Positions 58,450-64,000 of a stretch of 64,000 nt of DNA are shown piece after piece. How positions within the stretch are numbered: position 1 is the stretch's first letter; each line of letters begins with the position of its first letter. Under the pieces are notes generated by a model. It had not been told where the DNA came from and made no database searches. It saw nothing but the letters and a program-made list of their open reading frames with translations. The position numbers and the translations under genes were made by a program. Source of the stretch: Trichoplusia ni (lineage: Eukaryota > Arthropoda > Insecta > Lepidoptera > Noctuidae); NCBI RefSeq assembly GCF_003590095.1, contig NC_039481.1, positions 11,687,895 to 11,751,894 of the forward strand. The letters are read 5' to 3'.

Positions 58450-58481
58450 AGTAGTCGCCGCGAGTTGGTGCGGAGCGGATG
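58448..58481 (+). promoter_or_regulatory. Candidate core promoter: Inr plus DPE
   Basis: TCAGT at 58448-58452 (A+1 at 58450) is the arthropod initiator. GGATG at 58477-58481 occupies +28 to +32 and satisfies the DPE consensus RGWYV at all five positions. No TATA box is seen upstream, as expected for an Inr/DPE promoter in GC-rich DNA. Confidence 0.4.
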
Positions 58482-58678
58482 TGCCGCGCGCTGCTACACA
58501 CCGCTTGCATATCGCAGCGAGTGATTTGTGAAACGAAAAAATAAAACAACACCGCAGTGAAAGTGCATGTGTCAGTGGATTATGATATGCATCGTGTTTA
58601 ATGTGTATCACTAACGTGGATTGAAGGTACAGTGTTCGCTAATCCAGTAGTTTACTGTGTCGGCATCTCGTATCACAG
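58450..58678 (+). other. Candidate first, untranslated exon
   Basis: Starts at the A of a TCAGT initiator and ends at CACAG before GTAGGT, a good splice donor (a second donor-like AAG/GTACAG lies at 58626). The two ATG frames inside are short (21 and 15 codons) and closed, so the exon would be 5' untranslated with upstream ORFs. If real, the gene runs to the right beyond this window or far into it, after a long first intron. Confidence 0.35.
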
Positions 58679-58684
58679 GTAGGT
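58679..58684 (+). promoter_or_regulatory. Candidate 5' splice site GTAGGT
   Basis: CAG/GTAGGT matches the donor consensus except for G instead of A at intron position 4. It bounds the candidate first exon. Confidence 0.35.
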
Positions 58685-58887
58685 GTAGATTTAATCTTAA
58701 ATTAGAGAGTAATATGAAATTGTGATTACTCAAAATGGTGTTAAAAGCTTTATATAATCATACGCAAGTAATGGAAATTCGATTGCTAGCAGTTTCCTAT
58801 TAAAATATCACGATGAGTATGCGGATTTTTACTATGCCTGTTTGAAAGGAAACCAACTTAAATAGCGAGCATGGGTTAACTACTTGC

Positions 58888-58938
58888 GGTCCCGCGGTGG
58901 GCGCCAATTTTCCTTGGGTCCCATGTTGGGCGCCAATT
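58888..58938 (+). repeat. Two 22-bp direct repeats containing GGCGCC
   Basis: Units at 58888-58909 and 58917-58938 match at 19 of 22 positions with a 29-bp period. Both start GGTCCC and end TGGGCGCCAATT, and the GGCGCC core is palindromic. They lie about 210 bp inside the putative first intron. Confidence 0.65.
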
Positions 58939-60485
58939 ACTTTTTGCGCAAAGGCACATGCAAACTTAAAGAGAGTTATTTTGCTAAAAGGTTCAGATAT
59001 ACATTTTCGGCGTATGTTACGAGTTTACGACACAATTTAATTCTCTTAACATTGTAAAAGCCTTTTAAAAATAAATTATTTTAGGAGCATGCATTATCTA
59101 ATGCCTTGTTAAACAACAAAAGCCTTCATAATCGAGTAAATAAACCTTTTACGTGTGTTTTAACCTGTATTACGTGCGTAAAAAGGTAGGGAACATCGTC
59201 AGTCAGAAACATTAAATGTTTAAGCGAATTATCAAAGTATTCGCTGCAACATTTGGCTTTCAATTTAGCTTTTTGGTATTTGGTTCGTCAGATTACTTTA
59301 TGAGGGTGGGCTTACCTTCAATTCTCTCTGTCTTCGCGGATTTGGAAATAGAAGGAAGCATTTCGTGAACGTTTTTATCATTCTTATAATTTCATTTAAC
59401 GGGAGAATTTTGGCAACTTCGTTTCTCTTGAATATTGTATGAAAACGTGACTTAACATTTAATGAATTTAATATCACAAGTTTTAGAGTTTATAAAATGT
59501 TTTATTCAGTTTAGAAACGAACTTTTTACCGTCCTAAGATTTTCTAGCTGAAATTATGATCCCTATAGTTTTATTTTTGAGACTTACTATGTAACTTGAC
59601 AGACTGAGATATGATTTATATCCCTAATCATCAATATAAGTAAATTAATTTTAATTTTGTACTGTGTGATATTTGCCTGCAAAGGCATGGTAAAATTATT
59701 GTAATCTATACATGGGTGCAGCTTGGCAGAAACAATCGTGTGGCGTGTATAGTTAGGGGTTTTAAAATAACATCGCTACCCACAAAAAAAGATCACATAC
59801 TTACTACGCATGTATAGGTCATTTTTATTACTTTGGTGAAAATACAAAATGTCTATTAATAGTCTCCTGTCGAATTACAGTGAAATAAAATATGCTGGAG
59901 TCCTTCATTATTCAACTTCGCAGCTATTTAATGTCATGGTGTGTGCTTTCAATAATTGATGAGACACTCGATGAGCCTTAAGAATAAGAACCTAAGAACG
60001 AGCCATTAAATTAAAATATTTGCGACTGTAGTTTTATGAATATGGATTATCTATTTTTTCCTATTTTGTAATTGAATAAGACTGTCGCAAAAATCACAAT
60101 AATATTCATGATAAGCTCATTAAACATTCTCGTTTTTCTCAAGAGCCAATATTTTTCTCTTTATCTTTATGCCTGCAGTTTGAACTCCGATCATTACCGA
60201 ACTTTAGAAACGTGTTTTAAAATATTTGATCAATTTATCCGATGTAACTTTTTCTTGAGCGCACAACGTTGTTCCGAAGTTCGGTTTTATGTAAAATGTG
60301 ACCGGGGCAGTAGGTTAGCGAAACTTTTTAGCTACATTATGGTTATCGAGGATGATATTAATGCTGCTTTTAAATACTCACTTCGCTGGCGTGTTTGTTC
60401 GTTGAGATAGGTATTATAAAACCGTAAATGAATTAATTGTTACTGTTTTTGTTGAATTCGTACTAATGTGAAAACTGAATTGACT
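58939..60485. other. Intergenic or intronic, nothing recognised
   Basis: AT-rich. A 112-codon frame at 60072-60410 shows no recognisable domain. Confidence 0.5.
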
Positions 60486-60680
60486 GCATGGATAGCCGAA
60501 AGATAAAAGTCACCGCTTAATTTTCTGTAGGTTCGCATGTCGTGGATTCGATTCCGCGAATTAGAACAAGCAATTGTGTGATTTACGAATGCTTGTCTTG
60601 GGTTTGGGTGTTTTCGAAATCCCCCGCGACACCCGGCTAATTTCTTAATGCGAAAGCGGTTTTGAAAAAAAAGAAAAAAA
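60486..60680 (+). mobile_element. tRNA-derived SINE, near-complete copy
   Basis: Head with A-box-like 'tggatagccgaaag' and B box 'ggattcgattccgcg', then 'gaacaagcaattgtgtgatt', 'tacgaatgcttgtcttgggt', 'ttgggtgttttcgaaatccc', 'ccgcgacacccgg' and 'aatgcgaaagcggttttg', ending in an A-rich tail (60665-60680). Same family as 51693-51915, 23274-23395 and 30656-30712. Confidence 0.75.
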
Positions 60681-62568
60681 TACATAATTATGTTCCTTTT
60701 TGCTGTTTAATTATTTGGGAAGCAATGATGTACAGGTGAGAACAAAGGTTAACCTAAAACAAAGAAGGGCCGTTAACAATTGTCATGTCTATGCACAGTA
60801 TCATACACAAGCTCATCTTAATATTCTCGAAGACTATAGGAATACAAATGAAAACTATCCCTATTCACTAATTCAGGGAACATGGGCCTAGATTCGCATC
60901 CAGAATTCACGATCAAAGGCCCCTTGAGAACCGACCGCCTTATTAAAACAACATCGAAACGTTGATAGCTGTACGAATAGAATTATTATTTCTATTAATA
61001 ACTCTTACAAATACCGAAGACATAGAAATTCACTTAAAACAAATCTAAAATATTTGAACAGAACTAAATTATAGTGAGAATCTCTTGAGCATGAATGTAG
61101 CATTAGAGTTAATTGGGACGTTTTGCCCGAAGACGCCGCTAGTTGTTAGTATATATGTACTAATTGGTTAGGAGAATATATTTAGTGATATTAATTGGAC
61201 CCCATAGACAGGAGGCACAATCGCTAATATAAAGTGATCAATACAATGAAGGTTATAATTATTGCATTTTTTAAGAAAATCTAACTAAAAACCCGTCCAT
61301 TTTCATACATTTTTTTTTATTATGATACTTTTCTTTCAATATTCTTCGTGCCTGCAAATTATGAGGATTTCATTGCAGATGTTTTAGGAAATTTATAATA
61401 ACTTCACAGTAACAACTGTAAAGAATTTCATAGACTTGTGATGAAGTTGTCTCCTCTACGGCAATACGAATAAATATATCTTAAATATTCTTAGCAGAAT
61501 AGTAACAAGAAATAATTAAATATTTTTGAAGAAAACAATGGAGATGAACGATAATATTAGTTATAAAATTAAAATTCAAGAATCCTAATTATAAAGTTTA
61601 AGTAAAACCTGTTTTTTTAGTTTGCTCGACTAAACTTAGCCTGATTTCATTGTATCGAAGAAATAAATAAATTCTGAACATCAGAACTTTACTGAATTTT
61701 CTATGAAACTTTCGCGACGGTAAAATTTTCAAGATTGTGAACATTTTTTTGTTTTACTTCTTGATCACGTATTCTCGCTCGGCGGTTTGAGGCTATTAGG
61801 GTTTGACCTTTGGATGAAACACTTAATTAAGTAGAAACTGTGGAAGGTATCTCAGTGCTTTGTTCGAAGAATACTATCTAGATTGATTTCATTAAATTTC
61901 CAAAACGATTAATCAGAAGTTTCCTAGAAAGACGACAATAAAGTAGACCTTAAATATACTATAACAATGCAGTATTTTTCTTTCTTCTAGATTTAGGTTA
62001 TTTTATGAGCTGATTTTCTGTTTAAATTCTATATTCTATAATAACTATATAGAAACTGTCAGAATTAATTTTATTAAAAGCTGGCAGTCTTTTAAATAGT
62101 CGAGACGTCAGTCCGTCACAAAGCGTCAACTCTTCATTTTTTATTTGATCACATTGCCGTTGATATAATTGATCGGCGCTTTAATTAATGGACAACACTA
62201 TTGGCCGGTTTACACGGGACCGATTAATCATTCTTCGTAATACTTTATAGCAAGTGTCATCGTGTTGTTTTCATTTTAATTTCGTTCATGGTTTTACAGT
62301 GAACGTCAGTTTTCTCTATATTGAATTTTGATAGTAGAGATATTACACAGAAAATTATAATTTTTGACGCATTTTATTGCTCATTTTGGCTTTTTCAGCT
62401 AGTCTCAGCGTTTTCAGCGTGGATGTCAACAAAACCCAAATTCTCTTCATTGATATTCCCAGGTATGAAGCACAATTTGATTTCAGGTCTCTATAGTAGT
62501 TAGCGCTAACTTCCTATGGACTCATAGGTATCTATGTCGATACGTGCACCGCGTATTTTGCCAGCTCT
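60681..62568. other. Intergenic or intronic, nothing recognised
   Basis: AT-rich non-coding DNA without repeats I can name. Confidence 0.5.
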
Positions 62569-62576
62569 TATAAATA
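62569..62576 (+). promoter_or_regulatory. TATA box-like motif (weak)
   Basis: TATAAATA followed by GG, with an Inr-like TTCATATT 25-30 nt downstream. No exon can be traced, and such motifs occur by chance in AT-rich DNA. Confidence 0.15.
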
Positions 62577-63535
62577 GGTCAACGGCACCATCTTCATATT
62601 GACTAGTCGAAGTCAGGGAACACACGAACCTAGATACGTGAAGTTATTTCGTAAAATAGTCGACAGTTCAGTTTCAAGACGACTTTTTGTTGTTCGAGAT
62701 CTTATTACATTACTGGAGGGAATTCACTTCATTACTATTCAAATAAATACGTTTCAACAAACTTGTCTATAGTAAATAGGTTACACGGGAACAGGCATTT
62801 TTACTAAGCAGAATAATAAGATAGATACCGCACCCATCTTTTCAGAAACATGTTTTTTATTTCTTGGTTGTTAGAACTAAGCTCACACGTGTTTTAATTA
62901 AGCTATCAATGGATTCAAAATATCTTAAGGAAATGCCAACACATGAATCATTGATAGCCCAAAAATAACGAAGTTGAAATACATTTTCATCGATATAAGA
63001 TATGTATATTGGCGCATAAAGTTAAGGGTCGCCATGATCGAAGTCGTGGCACCTCATCGATTACTTTCACAGCCAAGTTACACCGAACTTGTGGGATGTC
63101 AATAATTTCCCCATTCATATTACAATTCGAAAGTTCTCGAAACCTCGCCCGAGTATTTTTAACAAATATTTTCATTCGACTTCAAACATCACATCGGAGC
63201 CGAAATATACTAAATTGTATCGAGTACAATCTGGGAAATTGTAGCAAATATGTTTCCATGTTTTATTTTACTGTTAACCAAAATTGCTTGTTTGTATTTC
63301 ACTTCAAAAACAGTTTTCGGAGTTATTAATATTTGATTTTCGTGCAATTTTCGTTTCGCATATTTCTGATATCTTGTGTGGGAATCAACTCTTTACTATG
63401 CAAATATTAATTAATTATAGATAACATGCATGTATGAGGGTGTATAGCTTCATTTGCAATAATAATGTCATGAGATTTCCGACCAAGAAAGTCTGTAGGT
63501 ATATTGTTACGATTTTGAAGCCCAATGTGGATTTA
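62577..63535. other. Intergenic or intronic, nothing recognised
   Basis: A 106-codon frame at 63009-63329 has no recognisable domain. Confidence 0.5.
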
Positions 63536-63779
63536 TAATAATAATAAATAATAATATGTATATACGGACAACATCACATACATTGTTCTGAACCCAAAGT
63601 TAGTTGATTAAGCACTTGTGTTATGGAATTCAGATACAACGAAGGTACCACAAACACCCAGACCCGAGACAATGTAGAAATGTGAATTTTTACATTGACC
63701 CGACCGGGGATCGAACCCGGAACCTCAGAGCTAGCGACACCTTGAAACCGGCGTGTACGCCACTCGACCACGGAGGTCG
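63536..63779 (-). mobile_element. tRNA-derived SINE with intact A and B boxes
   Basis: On the minus strand: GACCTCCGTGGTCGAGTGGC contains a full A-box match (TGGTCGAGTGG), and the B box CCGGGTTCGATCCCCGG is intact. The body GGTCGGGTCAATG, TCTACATTGTCTCGGGTCTG, GGTGTTTGTGGTACC follows, with a (TAA)n-type simple tail at 63533-63556. The 5' and 3' strands of the head do not form a proper acceptor stem, so it is a SINE and not a tRNA gene. It is related in its core (TTGTCTCGGGTCTGGGTGTT) to the other SINE copies. It could still be transcribed by Pol III. Confidence 0.75.
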
Positions 63780-64000
63780 TCGGTTCAAAGAAGGTACATT
63801 CAAAGAAAATCCAAAAAAGGTTATGAAATAAGAAACCAGACAAATGGTGAAGTCACCAGTTTATTCAACTCATCTAAATTCTGCTCATTATCATTAAGAA
63901 TCCAATTCGAAGCAGTTTTCTAAGCGATTTCATGAAGCACATTTGGGCGTGAAATCATTATAGTATTTACTTATCGATAGTAGAGACGTGGGAACGTTAT

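Noticed and set aside
63690..63779. Second look as a genuine tRNA gene on the minus strand
   Set aside because: A and B boxes are good, but the acceptor stem does not close and SINE body and tail follow directly.
1..64000. CRISPR arrays, operons, riboswitches, bacterial promoters
   Set aside because: The window is eukaryotic nuclear DNA. No regularly spaced repeats or bacterial gene organisation are present.

Overview
The window looks like a gene desert, or a very large intron, from a lepidopteran (moth or butterfly) nuclear genome. The evidence is AT-rich DNA without long host reading frames, eukaryotic tRNA genes with internal A and B boxes and T-run terminators, and several interspersed repeats I recognise from moths: a tRNA-derived SINE, TC...CTAG Helitron-like elements, and other lepidopteran repeats. 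I recognise no complete host protein-coding gene. Nearly all long reading frames belong to three transposable elements.

Layout. Positions 1-8150 hold three identical tRNA-Ser(AGA) genes (two on -, one on +). An RTE-like LINE tail and a decayed Helitron lie next to the first. A 3.04-kb DNA transposon (4774-7812) sits between the second and third; it has 26-bp terminal inverted repeats, a 4-bp target duplication and a broken DDE-type transposase. Positions 8150-23700 are mostly non-coding, with a short Helitron (10112-10350), a tRNA-Val(CAC) gene (12603-12675), a G-quadruplex motif, a retroposon between perfect 16-bp duplications (16511-16762) and a SINE. Positions 23749-28479 are a complete Copia LTR retrotransposon on the - strand. 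It has identical 198-bp LTRs, a 5-bp target duplication and an initiator-tRNA-Met primer site, but its Gag-Pol frame is broken eight times by apparent 1-nt indels. Positions 28485-37350 are non-coding. Positions about 37350-41430 are a nearly intact APE-type non-LTR retrotransposon on the - strand. Its ORF1 and ORF2 overlap in the -1 frame at a canonical A AAA AAC slippery site, and ORF2 has no upstream ATG. Positions 41430-64000 are again non-coding, with SINE copies, two strong hairpins (52344 and 53004), GC-rich motif clusters and a candidate first exon (Inr plus DPE at 58450, splice donor after 58678).

The host content that can be supported is four tRNA genes and, tentatively, one 5' untranslated exon. 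The mobile elements account for about 12 kb. The most notable signals are the putative frameshift site in the LINE, the DDE transposon with its odd palindromic 5' end, and the conflict between identical LTRs and a heavily frameshifted Copia coding region.
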